DNA from: Maritimibacter sp.
GTDB taxonomy: Bacteria > Pseudomonadota > Alphaproteobacteria > Rhodobacterales > Rhodobacteraceae
Assembly: GCA_002695005.1 (NCBI GenBank)
Contig: NZNT01000019.1
Span: forward strand, 1-64,000
Direction: 5' to 3'
Length of the DNA: 64,000 nucleotides
A program made the position numbers and the translations under genes. Shown one piece after another: positions 8,510 through 18,669 of this stretch. Within the stretch, counting starts at the first letter, position 1. Every line of letters starts with the position of its first letter. The notes under the pieces are model-generated. The model saw only the letters and a program-made list of their open reading frames with translations. It had not been told where the DNA came from and did no database searches.

Positions 8510-9527
8510 CGTCCAGATCCGGTGCGACGAAGGCGAAGAGGAGGCGGTAAGGCGCGGGCATCGGGAGGAACCCGGCGCGCAAGCGCGAAGCCGTGCTCAT
8601 GCCGGCGGATGTGGGACAGACGACGAGCGCGTGGCCGGCCTTCTTCATGCTTTGCAGCGTCGCATCGAGGAGCTGCCGTTCAACGTGCCTGTCACCGCCC
8701 TGCGCCACGAGGTGATCGACCTGTCCGGCTGTGAACCGTTCGCGCCCGCGAAACCGGATACGATGGAAATTGGTCAGCCCCCTGATCTTGCCGTCGTCGT
8801 AGACGAGCGTGGTCGGAATCCCCTCGTGATCGAGTTGGAGTGCCAGCCTCTCGGGTGTCCAGTCAAAGCAGAAATCGGACCCGGCTTCCTTCGCCAGGAT
8901 AAGCTCCAGGCAGGCATCGAGGTCGCGCGGCTCGAAGGGGCGCAGGTTGCCGGTGGCCCGCGCCGGAACCCGGTCCAGCCGCGCCAGACCGGCCACACGC
9001 GCCGCCGCACGTTCGTAACGCGCAGCGGACACCCGTGTCAGGCGCCGTGCATCCAGCGGCCTGATCCACGGTCGAATCCCGTCCGCACGTTCCCCTTTCT
9101 GACTGCCGAGCCAGAATTTCGGTCCCAGACTGCCGGGCGTCGGCACTTCGAACCCCACGTCGAACGCGTAGCCCTCCTGCTGGACGCGGCGAAACAGTTC
9201 CGACGCGATGGTCTTGGCCACCCCCTGGCCCTTGCGGGCAGGGTCCGCGGACAGGAAGGACGAAAAGACCCCCTGAACCACGCGGTCCCCGCAGCGAAAC
9301 CCAAGGGCTTCTCCGAAAATGAACCCGACCAGTTCGCCGCCGTCATAGGCCGCGAGGAGCATGTTGTCGGGATTGCCGAAGACCGCCCAGGCGAAATACT
9401 CCGCATCCCATTGGGGACAGGTGACGTCTTGCGGAAACTGGCCGTCCCAGCACTTGCTGACGAAGGCCGCGAGTTCGGCGGGGGAGCCGCGATACTCGAC
9501 GACCTCGAAACCGGAATTGCTGGCCAT
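8472..9527 (-). CDS. Two-domain GNAT N-acyltransferase
   Basis: About 351 residues if started at the ATG at 9527 (MASNSGFEVVEYRGSP); an in-frame upstream start at 9638 would add 37 unconvincing residues. The first half shows a GNAT core with the acetyl-CoA loop motif SADPARKGQGVAKTI (the R/Q-xx-G-x-A loop) after a beta-strand VQGVFSSF. The second half begins LRPFEPRDLDACLELI and repeats a GNAT-like pattern, ending in a SAGMSTASRLRAGFLPM motif. Such proteins transfer acetyl or longer acyl groups from CoA to amines. It diverges from the megasynthase gene across 313 bases, so N-acylation of a polyketide amine is an attractive but unproven role. Confidence 0.7.
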   Translation of the reverse strand: MASNSGFEVVEYRGSPAELAAFVSKCWDGQFPQDVTCPQWDAEYFAWAVFGNPDNMLLAAYDGGELVGFIFGEALGFRCGDRVVQGVFSSFLSADPARKGQGVAKTIASELFRRVQQEGYAFDVGFEVPTPGSLGPKFWLGSQKGERADGIRPWIRPLDARRLTRVSAARYERAAARVAGLARLDRVPARATGNLRPFEPRDLDACLELILAKEAGSDFCFDWTPERLALQLDHEGIPTTLVYDDGKIRGLTNFHRIRFRGRERFTAGQVDHLVAQGGDRHVERQLLDATLQSMKKAGHALVVCPTSAGMSTASRLRAGFLPMPAPYRLLFAFVAPDLDVTQLRRPMLHLR

Positions 9528-9840
9528 GTCGGGTCGTTCGCTTTGTGACAGTGGGTTCGGATCGGTATCCGGGTAGAAGACCACCGATGGCCCGTGAGCG
9601 CAACACGCGGGCCGCTGGATGAAACCCGAGCCGTTCACACTGCACCAGGGCGGGATGCCGTGAGCGTAATCCGTATTTCGATGGTCCTGAGGAGGCTATT
9701 TCCTGCACCGCCGCTGGTCGCGCGCGCCGGGACGCCGATGGTGATCGTTGATCGGCGCAGCCTTTTGTAACAAGGTTACGGGGCGGAATGTCGCTTTTTA
9801 TCAGGCCGTATCCAAGGTCACGGAAAGGGAGTTGCCCGGT
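9528..9840. promoter_or_regulatory. Divergent intergenic region of GNAT and megasynthase genes
   Basis: 313 bases separating the divergent GNAT and megasynthase genes, so both promoters should lie here. I see no convincing sigma-70 pair. AAGGGAG at 9825-9831 is the probable ribosome site of the megasynthase. Confidence 0.4.
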
Positions 9841-12800
9841 TTGAACGGAATGGCATTAGACAACGATGTTGCGATCGTGGGTATTGCCTGCCGTTTGCCT
9901 CAGGCCAACAACCCGGATGAAGCTTGGGCTTTGATGACCGAAGGCCGCCACGCGATCACCAAGGCCCCGAAAGAGCGTTGGGCGACAAAGATGCGCGTCG
10001 CCCAGCAAAAGGGCCCGCGCACGCAACCGATCCCGGAATATGGCGGATACCTCGACGACATCGCGGGTTTCGACGCCCGCTTTTTTGGGACCACCGCCCG
10101 GGAAGCGCGCCTGATGGACCCGCAACAGCGCCTGCTGCTCGAGGGCGCGTGGGAGGCGATCGAGGCTGCAGGGATAGACCCTGCCGCGATGAAGGGCAGC
10201 CGCACGGGCGTGTTCGTCGGGATCTCCACGTCGGACTACCTTCAGCGGCAGATCCTCGATTCCGACCTGATCACGGTGGACGCCTATTCCGGCCTCGGTA
10301 TCGCGCAATCTATCGCCGCCAACCGGATCAGCTATTTCTTCGATTTCAAGGGGCCGTCTGCCGCGAGCGATACGGCCTGTTCCTCGGGACTGGTCGCGCT
10401 GCACCTCGCGCGCCGGAGCCTTGCCAACGGGGAATGCGACTATGCCATCGTGGGCGCTGTAAACGTGATCGTCTCACCGCTTTCCACGATCTCGTTCTCC
10501 AAGGCGCGGATGCTTTCGCCCGACGGTCGGTGCAAAACGTTCGACAAGTCGGCCGATGGTTACGTGAGGTCCGAAGGCTGCGCCACCCTGCTGCTCACGC
10601 GCGAGGATCTCGCGCTGCGCAAGGGGCACCGGATCGAGGCGCTGGTCCGGGGGTCGGCGATCAATCAGGACGGCAGGACGCTGTCGATCACGACGCCCAG
10701 CGAAGCGGCGCAGGCGCAGGTTTTGCGGGATGCTCTGGCCGATGCGCGCCTCGCGCCCGGCGACCTCGACCTGATCGAGGCGCATGGGACCGGCACGGCG
10801 GTGGGCGACGGGATCGAGATCGGCGCGCTGCGTGAGGTGTTCGGAAAAACGCCGCGCGAGCACCCGCTGATCCTCGGCGCGGCCAAGCCGCATTTCGGGC
10901 ATCTCGAAGCGGCCTCCGGTCTTGTCGGCGCGATCAAGGCCGTGCGGGAGTTGCAGACCGGGCTGGTTCCGTCCTTGCCCTTCCTCGCGGATCCGATCGA
11001 CCCGGATGCGGAGGGACGCATCGTCATCGCAGACCACGAGATGCGGTTGCGCGACACGCCGCGGGCATTGAGGGCCGGGCTTTCGTCCTTCGGGTTCGGT
11101 GGCACCAACGCCCACATCATCCTCGAAGCGCCGACCGAGCCGGTTCACAGCCGGGCCGGCAAACGACCGCCGCCGCCCGCGCAGCGTGTCCTGCCGGTCG
11201 CGGGACATACCGCGTCCACTCTGCGCGCCACGGCCGCGGACTACGCCGCGATGATCGAGGCGGATCCCGAGTTCGACCTCGACGCCCTGTGCCGAAGCGC
11301 CGACGAGGTCCGGGCGCGGCACCCGTTCCGGCGCGCAATTGTCTTTGGCGACCGCAATGAGGCCGTGCAGCGTCTGCGGGCAGTAGCGGGGGAAACTCCG
11401 CGCGCGGGTGACGCGTCCGCGCCGAAACCGGGCAAGCTCGCGCTGTGCTTTTCGGGGCAGGGCGCGCAATCGCCGGGGATGTGCCGCCGCCTGATGAAGC
11501 AGGACCCTGTCTTTGGCGATGTGATGGCGCGGCTGGATATGATGGCGCGGGACGAAGGGTTCCCGGGCCTGATCGACACGATCCTTGACGAAAGCGCCGG
11601 GGCCGGTGCGCGTTTGAGCGACACGGCGACGGCGCAACCAGCGCTCTTCGCCGTCGGCCTGGCTTTGGCGCGAAGCTGGATGGCACGCGGCGTGGTGCCG
11701 GATTACGTCCTCGGGCACAGTCTGGGCGAGATCACGGCCGCCTGCCTCGCCGGTGTGATGGACGAGCGCGCGGCCATGCGCCTCGTCATCCTGCGCGGAC
11801 GTCTTATGGCCGACGCGCCCGGCGACGGCGAGATGGCGGTGCTCTCCGGCACTGCGGACGCCGTCGATGCCTTCGTCGCCGAACTGCCGGCGGGGCTCGA
11901 GATTTCCGGACGCAACACGGCGCGCAGCATCACGGTATCCGGCACGCGTGACGCCGTAGCGCTGGGCATCCGGCGCGCCGAAGCGGCGGGATTGAAGGTC
12001 ACGCCGTTGTCGGTATCGCACGCTTTCCATTCGTCACTGATGGACCCGGTCCTGAACCGCTTTGCCGACGCCCTGAAGGGCGTCGCGTTCTCCCCGCCGC
12101 GCATCCCTGTGATCTCGAACGTGGCCGGCACACTCGTGGGGCCGGACACGCCAATGGATGCCGCCTACTGGGTGCGTCATCTGCGCTCTGCGGTGGAGTT
12201 CGGTGCCGCGGTCGAAACCCTGCTGGAGTGTGGCGTGGGAACCATCGCCGAAGTCGGACCGCGCCCGATGCTCCTGCCGTGGTTGCGCCAGTTGACGGGC
12301 GACCGGGAAACGGTGGGCCTCGTGCGCGCAATCGCGGGGGGACAGGATGATATGGCCGGACTGCTCGGCGGTCTGGGCGAGCTCTGGTCGCGGGGACACA
12401 CGGTCGATTGGTCGAAAGACCGCCGGGCCGATGCGGGTCAGGTCCGACTGCCGCCGTTCCGGTTCGCGCGCGAACCTTTCTGGTTCAAGACGGCCGCCCC
12501 CGAACCCGACGAGCGGCCCCGGGAAACCGTCAGCTCCGGCGCTGCGCTGGTCACCCGCCAGATCGACGAAGGCGGACTGGCAGATGTCCTTGACCAACAC
12601 AGGGTCGGCGGACGCGCGGTGGTGCCGGGGGCGCTCTACCTAGACATGATGACCGACGCCGCCCTCAAGCTGATCGGACCCGGCCGGTCGTTCCAGCTTG
12701 TGGACTGCCGCCTGCCGCAAGCCCTCGCGCTCTCCGAGGTGCGCGGACATGCCTTGTCCGTGCGGGCCGAAACGCGAGGTGAGGAGGGCTGGTCCCTCGT

Positions 12801-15800
12801 CGCGGTGGCGCCCGGTCGTGACGGAGCCGACGAAAAACTTCTGGCCCATGCGCTCGTGCGTCCCTGTGACGCGACACCATCGGCGCGCCTTTTCGCGCAT
12901 CTGCCGCCCGGCAAGGCGGCGGTTGCCGGTCCCGATCTTTACACCGCGCTTGAAGATCACGGGTTGACGTATGGCCCGGCGTTTCAGGGTATCCGGTCGG
13001 TCGAAAGCGGCAACGGGCAGGCTGAGGCGCGCTTCGAGGCTACGGGTGGCGCGGCACCAGGCGCGGCAATGCTCGATCCCGCCCGGTTCGACGCGGTGTT
13101 CCACCCGATCGCACTGGCGCTCAGGACGGTCGACGCGGAGGCCGCCGCCGGGCTCTGGATCCCGACGGGCTTCGAGAGCCTGACCGTTCATGCGTCGATG
13201 CCGGGGGAAGCCGTCGTGCAAGCGGCCCTGGTGGATGGCCCGCACATGCCCGACCTAAAAAGCTTCGACCTTTCCGTGCGCACGCCCGAGGACGTAGAGG
13301 CCATCTCGGTCAAAGGATTGCGCATCCGCCGCATCGACGGACGCGCGGGCGCAGCGTTGCCGACGGGTCCGCTGTTTGCGACCTCGTGGGCGCCGCTGGA
13401 AACGTCGCATGACACGAGCGGCGTCTGGGTTGTCGAAGAATTCGGCGGTAGCGGTGATCTTGCCGAGAGCCTGAGGGTCGAAACCGGGTCGCCCCGCGGC
13501 CCGCTGGTCCTCGCGATTGATTGCAGTGAAGTTGCTCAGGGACAGGATGCGATTACGGCCCTCGCCATGCGCCTCCGTCATCTCGCGACCCGCGAGGCGG
13601 ACAGGCCGGAGCGCGTGCTCGCCGTTTATCTCGAAGATCCGGATCGCACCAATCCGGCGGCGGAGGCGATGCGGGCGGCGATCCGGGTCTTTCGCAACGA
13701 GGTGCCGGCACTCTCAGCAGCGAACCTGACGCTCCCGCGTGACCTCCCCGAAGAGCGAAGGCGGGAGGTTCTGGCTCAAGCGCTTGCCAATGGCACCGAG
13801 AGCGACCTGTGCTGGCGCAACGGCACGCTCGCGGGGCTTCGGCTGGAGCCGACCGTGCCGGGTGGGCAGACCTGGTCGCCGCCAGCTCACGGGCGGGAGG
13901 TGCGCGTGCTGGTCCCGGGCGCGCGGGCCGGACCTCGCGGTCTGAGCTTCGACCCGCGCCCGGCCATCGAACCGGGGCCGACCGATGTGCAGATCACCCC
14001 GCGCGCGGCCGGTCTGAATTTCCGCGATGTCCTCAAGACCAAGCGGCTTTATCCCAACCGTCCCGGCCTGCCGCTCTGGCTTGGGGACGAATGTGCCGGG
14101 ATCGTGCGGGCTGTCGGCAAGGATGTCAGGGGTGTCGCGCCGGGGGATGCGGTGGTCGCGGTCGCGCCGCGTGCCTTCGCGTCCGAGGTCGTGGCACCCG
14201 CGACTGCGGTTGTGCGCAAGCCGCAAGCGCTTTCGTTCGACGAGGCTGCGACCTTGCCCATCGCCTTCTCGACCGCGTGGTATGCTCTGATGGACCTCGC
14301 CCGGATCGAGCCCGGACAATCCGTCCTCGTGCACGCGGGCGCGGGCGGGGTCGGACTGGCCGCGTTGCAGATCGCCCGAAGCCGGGGCGCACGCCTCTTC
14401 GCGACCGCGGGAAGTGAGGAGAAACGCGCCTACCTCGCCCGGTTGGGCGTGGAGGCTGTCGGTTCCTCGCGGGATACGAGCTTTGTCGACACGATCCGCG
14501 AGGCCACCGGGGGCGAAGGGATCGACGTTGTTCTGAGTTCGCTGCCCGGCCGAGAGATGATCGAGGCGAGCCTCGACCTCCTGCGCCCCTTCGGATGCTA
14601 TGTGGACATCGGGAAACGTGACATCGTCGAGAACACCGAGATCGGGATGCGCGTTCTGCACAAGTCGCTGAGCCTGCACACGGTCGATATGGAGTTGCTC
14701 TTCGCAAGCGCGCCCGAGAAAGCCGGGCGCATCCTGCGCGATGTGATGGCGGCGGTCGAAACGGGTGACTTGGCCCCCCTGCCTTTCGAACGCTTCGAAA
14801 TGTCGGACCCTGGTGCGGCGTTTCAGAAGATGGCTGGCGCGGGTAATATCGGAAAGATCGTTCTGGGCCTGCCCGAAGATATGGACACGGCGCCGGTCAC
14901 GCGCACCGACATCTCAGTCGGGGCAGCGCTCGTGACCGGGGCGTTCGGGGGGATCGGCCTTGACCTCGTGGACGCACTGGCCGCGGCCGGTGTTCGCGCC
15001 TTCGTGCTTGTGGGCCGGTCCGCCCCCGCCGGCGCAACTCTGGCGCGGGTCGTTGCATGGCGCGCGTCCGGTCTGGACGTGATGACGGCGCAGGTGGATG
15101 TATCGCAGTGGGGCCCGGTCGCGGCCGTGTTCGACGAGGCGAAGGCAGCAGGGTTCGACATCCGCCATGTGTTCCACGCAGCGGGCGTTCTGGCCGACAG
15201 GCTCATTTCGGACGTGGAGCCCAAGGATATTGCCGCGGCATGGGGCGTGAAGGTGGACGGGGCCCTCAACCTAGATGCGGCGAGTCAGGGCCGCGAGATC
15301 GACACGTTCGTCTGCCTCTCATCTATCTCGACCCTCCTGGGCTCACCGGGGCAGATGGCATACGCCGCCGCGAATGCTGGGATGGAGGCGATCTGTGCCC
15401 GGCGCCGTGCGGCGGGGCTCGCGGGTCAGGCAATTGTCCTCGGGCCGTGGCAGGCCGGACTTGGCGTGAGCAATGCAGGCACGACAGACCGATTGGAGCG
15501 GTTGGGGCTGCGCAGTTTCAGCCGGGTCGACGGGATCAATGTGCTGAAGAAAGCCCTCACGGCCAACGCGACCGCCCCGGTTGCAGCGCGGTTCACGTTA
15601 GGATGGCAGGGCACACCCGTTCCGCCGGTCGCGCAACTGTCGATCTGTGCCGACTTGTTCCCGAAAGGGGCGGGCCGGGCGGGTCTATCCGCCCATGGGC
15701 GTGCGGGCATCCTTGCCGATCTGGCGAAGGCTGCGGTGCCGGAGCGTCCCGGGCTTCTGGCTGCATACCTGCGCGATCGCCTCGCGAATGTTACAGGGCA

Positions 15801-18669
15801 GGGGGCAGACACCATGCCGCTGGACGCCCCACTACAGGCGCTAGGTTTCGACAGTCTTTCCGGGTTGGAATTCGGGATGCTGGTGGAAGAGGAGATCGGC
15901 GCCGGCGTCCCGCTGGACCGCATCGACGACGCCACGTCGATTTCCGATCTCGCCGCGCTGTTGCTCTCGCGGCTCGATCTGGATGCACAGACCCTGATCG
16001 AAGCGCCCGCGCCGCCTCCGGCACAAGAAGACCCGAAGCCCGCGTTGCCGGCCCCGGGCGCGATCCCCCCCCAAGCGGAGGCGACGGCGGAGGATTACAT
16101 CAAGAACGTCAGGCCGGACTTCACACGGAACCTTCCGGTCCTGAAACTCGACGCGGATTACGACCGGGCGGCGGGCATGACGCTCTCAGGGATGCTCGAC
16201 GGCACGCGGCGTGATGTGCTCGACTTCGTAGGCGGATACGGAAGCGGCCTGTTCGGACACAACCACCCGGATATCGTGGCGGCCGTCACCCAGACGCTGA
16301 CCACCGGCCGTCCGATGCAGGTGCAAGGCGCGGCGCGACCCCTCGCAGGCCGGCTCGCTGAGGACCTCGCGGCGGCCCTGCGCGACGAGACCGGCTTGGA
16401 CTACGTCACCACGTTCGCCAATACTGGCGCCGAAGCGGTCGAGGCGGCGCTGAAACATGCGCTGATGGACTACGCCGACCGAATGGAGCGGGCGGGCGTC
16501 GACCTTTCGATCCTGTCGGACGAGGCGGCGTCGGACTACGCGCCCGCGATCATGACCGTCGAAGGATCCTACCACGGTAAGACCTTGTCGGCGCTGTCCA
16601 TCGGGCATTTCCGCGGATGGCCCAAGGGGCGGGCGGGGTTCCGCGTCATTTCGGTGCCGCGCGACGACCCGGACGCCATCACGCGCGCCATCGCTGCCGA
16701 AACCATCAGGGTCGGAGACCGCGACATCTCCCGCATCGCAGGGGCCTTTGCCGAACCGGTTCAGGGAGAAGGCGGCATCCATCCGCTGCCCGAGGACGTG
16801 TTGCGCGCGCTGAGGGACGGGGCGGATGCCGGGGGCTTTCCGCTCGTCTTCGACGAAATCCAGTGCGGTTTCTATCGCTGCGGCGCCCTCTCGGCGGCAA
16901 GCCGGAAGGGCGTGGTCGCGGACTATTACACCTTCGGCAAGAGCCTTGGCGGCGGCGTTGCCAAGATCAGCGCGTTTCTGGTTCGGCGCGACCGATACCG
17001 CGACGGCTTCGGCGCGCTGCAAAGCTCCACATTCGCCGAGGATGATTTTTCTTCCCGCGCAGCCCTCGCTGCGTTGGCGGTCGCTCGCCGCGACCGGGTG
17101 GGCGACCTTGCTATAGAACGCGGCAATGCGCTGACCGCGCGTCTGGGGCAGCTGGCGTCGACCTACCCTGACATTGTGCGGGAGGTGCGCGGCGAGGGGC
17201 TCATGGTCGGGCTCGAACTGGCGGATCTGTCCGGCAGTCCGACCGGGCTGATCGCCGATGCGGTCACGCATGAGTTTCTCGGCCAGATCGTGACCTCACA
17301 TCTTCTGTTGCGGTCGGGCGTGCGCGTTGCCACGACGCTGTCGGCCCCGAATACCTTCCGCCTTCAGCCGTCGGCGTATGTCACCGAGGCGGAAATCGCG
17401 CGGCTCGTGAGTGCGTTGGAGCGTGTCTTCGTCGCCCTGCGCATGGGAGACGGGGCGTTCCTCGTTTCCCATCTCCTCGAGCGGGCGGACTGGCTCGACG
17501 CGCCGCGGGATTATCCCGACGTGGCGCCTGACCGGAAATATGGCACGGGCGAGGGTGCGGCGGATACGCGGGTGGCGTTCGCCGTACACATCACCGACAG
17601 CGATGCGATCGCGCGCTGGGACGCGTCGTGGGAGCGGCTCCCGCCGGACGCCCGTGAGGCGCTGGTCGCCCGTTTCGCCCCTGTGGTCGAACCCATGCCG
17701 CTCCGGGTCGAGCAGGTGACATCCGCCAACGGCGCCAAGGTCGACATCCATTTTTGGTCCGTCTTCGCCACGGCGAAAACGATCGAAGCGGCCATGCGGC
17801 AGGGGGACACCGACTGGCTCACCCGGAAAGTCGCCGCTATCGCGCAGCAAGCCTCCGAGGCTGGCTGCAACGTGCTCGGCCTTGGCGGGTTCCTGTCCAT
17901 CGCGACGCGGAACGGGCTGCGGGTCCAGACCCCGCGCATCGGGATCACCACGGGCAACGCCCTGACCATCGCGGCGGGTTTGGCCGGGGTGGAGGCCCAG
18001 ATCGTTCGCGTGCTCGGGGGCGCGAAGCCACGGATCGCGGTCGTTGGCGCGGCGGGCAACATCGGGCGAACATGGGCGCGCGCGCTGGCGCAACGGTTCG
18101 GCGGGCTCACGCTGGTCGGTCGCCCGGGGACGCAGGGACGGTTGAAGGCCCTTGCGGACGACATTCGTATGGACAGCCGCGAGCACGGGGCCGAGGCGCC
18201 CGATCTGACGCTTGCGGACACCCTCGACGCCTTGTCGGATTGCAATGTGATCGTCGCGGCGACCAATGCCAGCGCGCCCATCGTGTTCGCCCACCACCTC
18301 GGCCCCGATCCGACCCTCTTGTTCGACCTGTCCGTTCCCGGCGCCGTGGACCCGGCTATCGCAGAGGGCAGGAACGATGTCGCCCTGCTGTCAGGCGGCG
18401 TCACCGGTTTGCCAGAGGGCAACGAAACGGACCTGGCGTATTTCGGATTGCCCAAACGCCATGTCTTCGCCTGCATGGCCGAGACGGCGATCCTCGGGCT
18501 TGATGGGCGGTCTGCGGATTTCAGCATCGGCGACGTCGATCTCAGCCAGGTCAACGAGATCAGCGCGCTGGCGACCAGCCACGGATTCGACATCACGAAC
18601 GTGAGCGAAGTCTCGAACGCGTCCGCCCATGGCGAGGGCGACGTGCCCAGGGTCCAGGCCGCGACCTAG
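9841..18669 (+). CDS. Reducing type I polyketide synthase with aminotransferase and acyl-ACP-reductase-like domains
   Basis: About 2942 residues from TTG 9841 (9 bases after AAGGGAG); ATG 9850 and TTG 9748 are alternatives. Residue numbers use 9841. Domains: KS (8-430; DTACSS Cys180, EAHGTGT His315, FGHLEAASG His354); AT (535-840; GHSLGE Ser627; HAFHS, the malonyl-CoA signature); DH (890-1175; HRVGGRAVVP, His920; DAVFH); a KR-like structural linker without methyltransferase; ER (1365-1675; HAGAGGVGLAALQ); KR (1693-1905; TGAFGGIG, Ser1828, Tyr1841); ACP (1965-2045; GFDSL, Ser2005). A class III PLP aminotransferase follows (2085-2545; FDEIQCG Asp2338, TFGKSLGGG Lys2367). The C-terminus (2580-2920) resembles cyanobacterial acyl-ACP reductase: LGLGGFLSIAT, ITTGNALT, VVGAAGNIG, and VFACMAETAILGLDG with Cys2878. 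All key residues are present, so it looks functional: one fully reducing module whose product could leave as an aldehyde and be aminated. Confidence 0.9.
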   Translation: MNGMALDNDVAIVGIACRLPQANNPDEAWALMTEGRHAITKAPKERWATKMRVAQQKGPRTQPIPEYGGYLDDIAGFDARFFGTTAREARLMDPQQRLLLEGAWEAIEAAGIDPAAMKGSRTGVFVGISTSDYLQRQILDSDLITVDAYSGLGIAQSIAANRISYFFDFKGPSAASDTACSSGLVALHLARRSLANGECDYAIVGAVNVIVSPLSTISFSKARMLSPDGRCKTFDKSADGYVRSEGCATLLLTREDLALRKGHRIEALVRGSAINQDGRTLSITTPSEAAQAQVLRDALADARLAPGDLDLIEAHGTGTAVGDGIEIGALREVFGKTPREHPLILGAAKPHFGHLEAASGLVGAIKAVRELQTGLVPSLPFLADPIDPDAEGRIVIADHEMRLRDTPRALRAGLSSFGFGGTNAHIILEAPTEPVHSRAGKRPPPPAQRVLPVAGHTASTLRATAADYAAMIEADPEFDLDALCRSADEVRARHPFRRAIVFGDRNEAVQRLRAVAGETPRAGDASAPKPGKLALCFSGQGAQSPGMCRRLMKQDPVFGDVMARLDMMARDEGFPGLIDTILDESAGAGARLSDTATAQPALFAVGLALARSWMARGVVPDYVLGHSLGEITAACLAGVMDERAAMRLVILRGRLMADAPGDGEMAVLSGTADAVDAFVAELPAGLEISGRNTARSITVSGTRDAVALGIRRAEAAGLKVTPLSVSHAFHSSLMDPVLNRFADALKGVAFSPPRIPVISNVAGTLVGPDTPMDAAYWVRHLRSAVEFGAAVETLLECGVGTIAEVGPRPMLLPWLRQLTGDRETVGLVRAIAGGQDDMAGLLGGLGELWSRGHTVDWSKDRRADAGQVRLPPFRFAREPFWFKTAAPEPDERPRETVSSGAALVTRQIDEGGLADVLDQHRVGGRAVVPGALYLDMMTDAALKLIGPGRSFQLVDCRLPQALALSEVRGHALSVRAETRGEEGWSLVAVAPGRDGADEKLLAHALVRPCDATPSARLFAHLPPGKAAVAGPDLYTALEDHGLTYGPAFQGIRSVESGNGQAEARFEATGGAAPGAAMLDPARFDAVFHPIALALRTVDAEAAAGLWIPTGFESLTVHASMPGEAVVQAALVDGPHMPDLKSFDLSVRTPEDVEAISVKGLRIRRIDGRAGAALPTGPLFATSWAPLETSHDTSGVWVVEEFGGSGDLAESLRVETGSPRGPLVLAIDCSEVAQGQDAITALAMRLRHLATREADRPERVLAVYLEDPDRTNPAAEAMRAAIRVFRNEVPALSAANLTLPRDLPEERRREVLAQALANGTESDLCWRNGTLAGLRLEPTVPGGQTWSPPAHGREVRVLVPGARAGPRGLSFDPRPAIEPGPTDVQITPRAAGLNFRDVLKTKRLYPNRPGLPLWLGDECAGIVRAVGKDVRGVAPGDAVVAVAPRAFASEVVAPATAVVRKPQALSFDEAATLPIAFSTAWYALMDLARIEPGQSVLVHAGAGGVGLAALQIARSRGARLFATAGSEEKRAYLARLGVEAVGSSRDTSFVDTIREATGGEGIDVVLSSLPGREMIEASLDLLRPFGCYVDIGKRDIVENTEIGMRVLHKSLSLHTVDMELLFASAPEKAGRILRDVMAAVETGDLAPLPFERFEMSDPGAAFQKMAGAGNIGKIVLGLPEDMDTAPVTRTDISVGAALVTGAFGGIGLDLVDALAAAGVRAFVLVGRSAPAGATLARVVAWRASGLDVMTAQVDVSQWGPVAAVFDEAKAAGFDIRHVFHAAGVLADRLISDVEPKDIAAAWGVKVDGALNLDAASQGREIDTFVCLSSISTLLGSPGQMAYAAANAGMEAICARRRAAGLAGQAIVLGPWQAGLGVSNAGTTDRLERLGLRSFSRVDGINVLKKALTANATAPVAARFTLGWQGTPVPPVAQLSICADLFPKGAGRAGLSAHGRAGILADLAKAAVPERPGLLAAYLRDRLANVTGQGADTMPLDAPLQALGFDSLSGLEFGMLVEEEIGAGVPLDRIDDATSISDLAALLLSRLDLDAQTLIEAPAPPPAQEDPKPALPAPGAIPPQAEATAEDYIKNVRPDFTRNLPVLKLDADYDRAAGMTLSGMLDGTRRDVLDFVGGYGSGLFGHNHPDIVAAVTQTLTTGRPMQVQGAARPLAGRLAEDLAAALRDETGLDYVTTFANTGAEAVEAALKHALMDYADRMERAGVDLSILSDEAASDYAPAIMTVEGSYHGKTLSALSIGHFRGWPKGRAGFRVISVPRDDPDAITRAIAAETIRVGDRDISRIAGAFAEPVQGEGGIHPLPEDVLRALRDGADAGGFPLVFDEIQCGFYRCGALSAASRKGVVADYYTFGKSLGGGVAKISAFLVRRDRYRDGFGALQSSTFAEDDFSSRAALAALAVARRDRVGDLAIERGNALTARLGQLASTYPDIVREVRGEGLMVGLELADLSGSPTGLIADAVTHEFLGQIVTSHLLLRSGVRVATTLSAPNTFRLQPSAYVTEAEIARLVSALERVFVALRMGDGAFLVSHLLERADWLDAPRDYPDVAPDRKYGTGEGAADTRVAFAVHITDSDAIARWDASWERLPPDAREALVARFAPVVEPMPLRVEQVTSANGAKVDIHFWSVFATAKTIEAAMRQGDTDWLTRKVAAIAQQASEAGCNVLGLGGFLSIATRNGLRVQTPRIGITTGNALTIAAGLAGVEAQIVRVLGGAKPRIAVVGAAGNIGRTWARALAQRFGGLTLVGRPGTQGRLKALADDIRMDSREHGAEAPDLTLADTLDALSDCNVIVAATNASAPIVFAHHLGPDPTLLFDLSVPGAVDPAIAEGRNDVALLSGGVTGLPEGNETDLAYFGLPKRHVFACMAETAILGLDGRSADFSIGDVDLSQVNEISALATSHGFDITNVSEVSNASAHGEGDVPRVQAAT

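Noticed and set aside
10474-12030. Long minus-strand open frame (518 codons) inside the megasynthase
   Set aside because: It lies antisense to the KS-AT region with all catalytic motifs on the plus strand, and its protein is Arg/Gly-rich without recognisable features; long antisense frames are normal in GC-rich genes.
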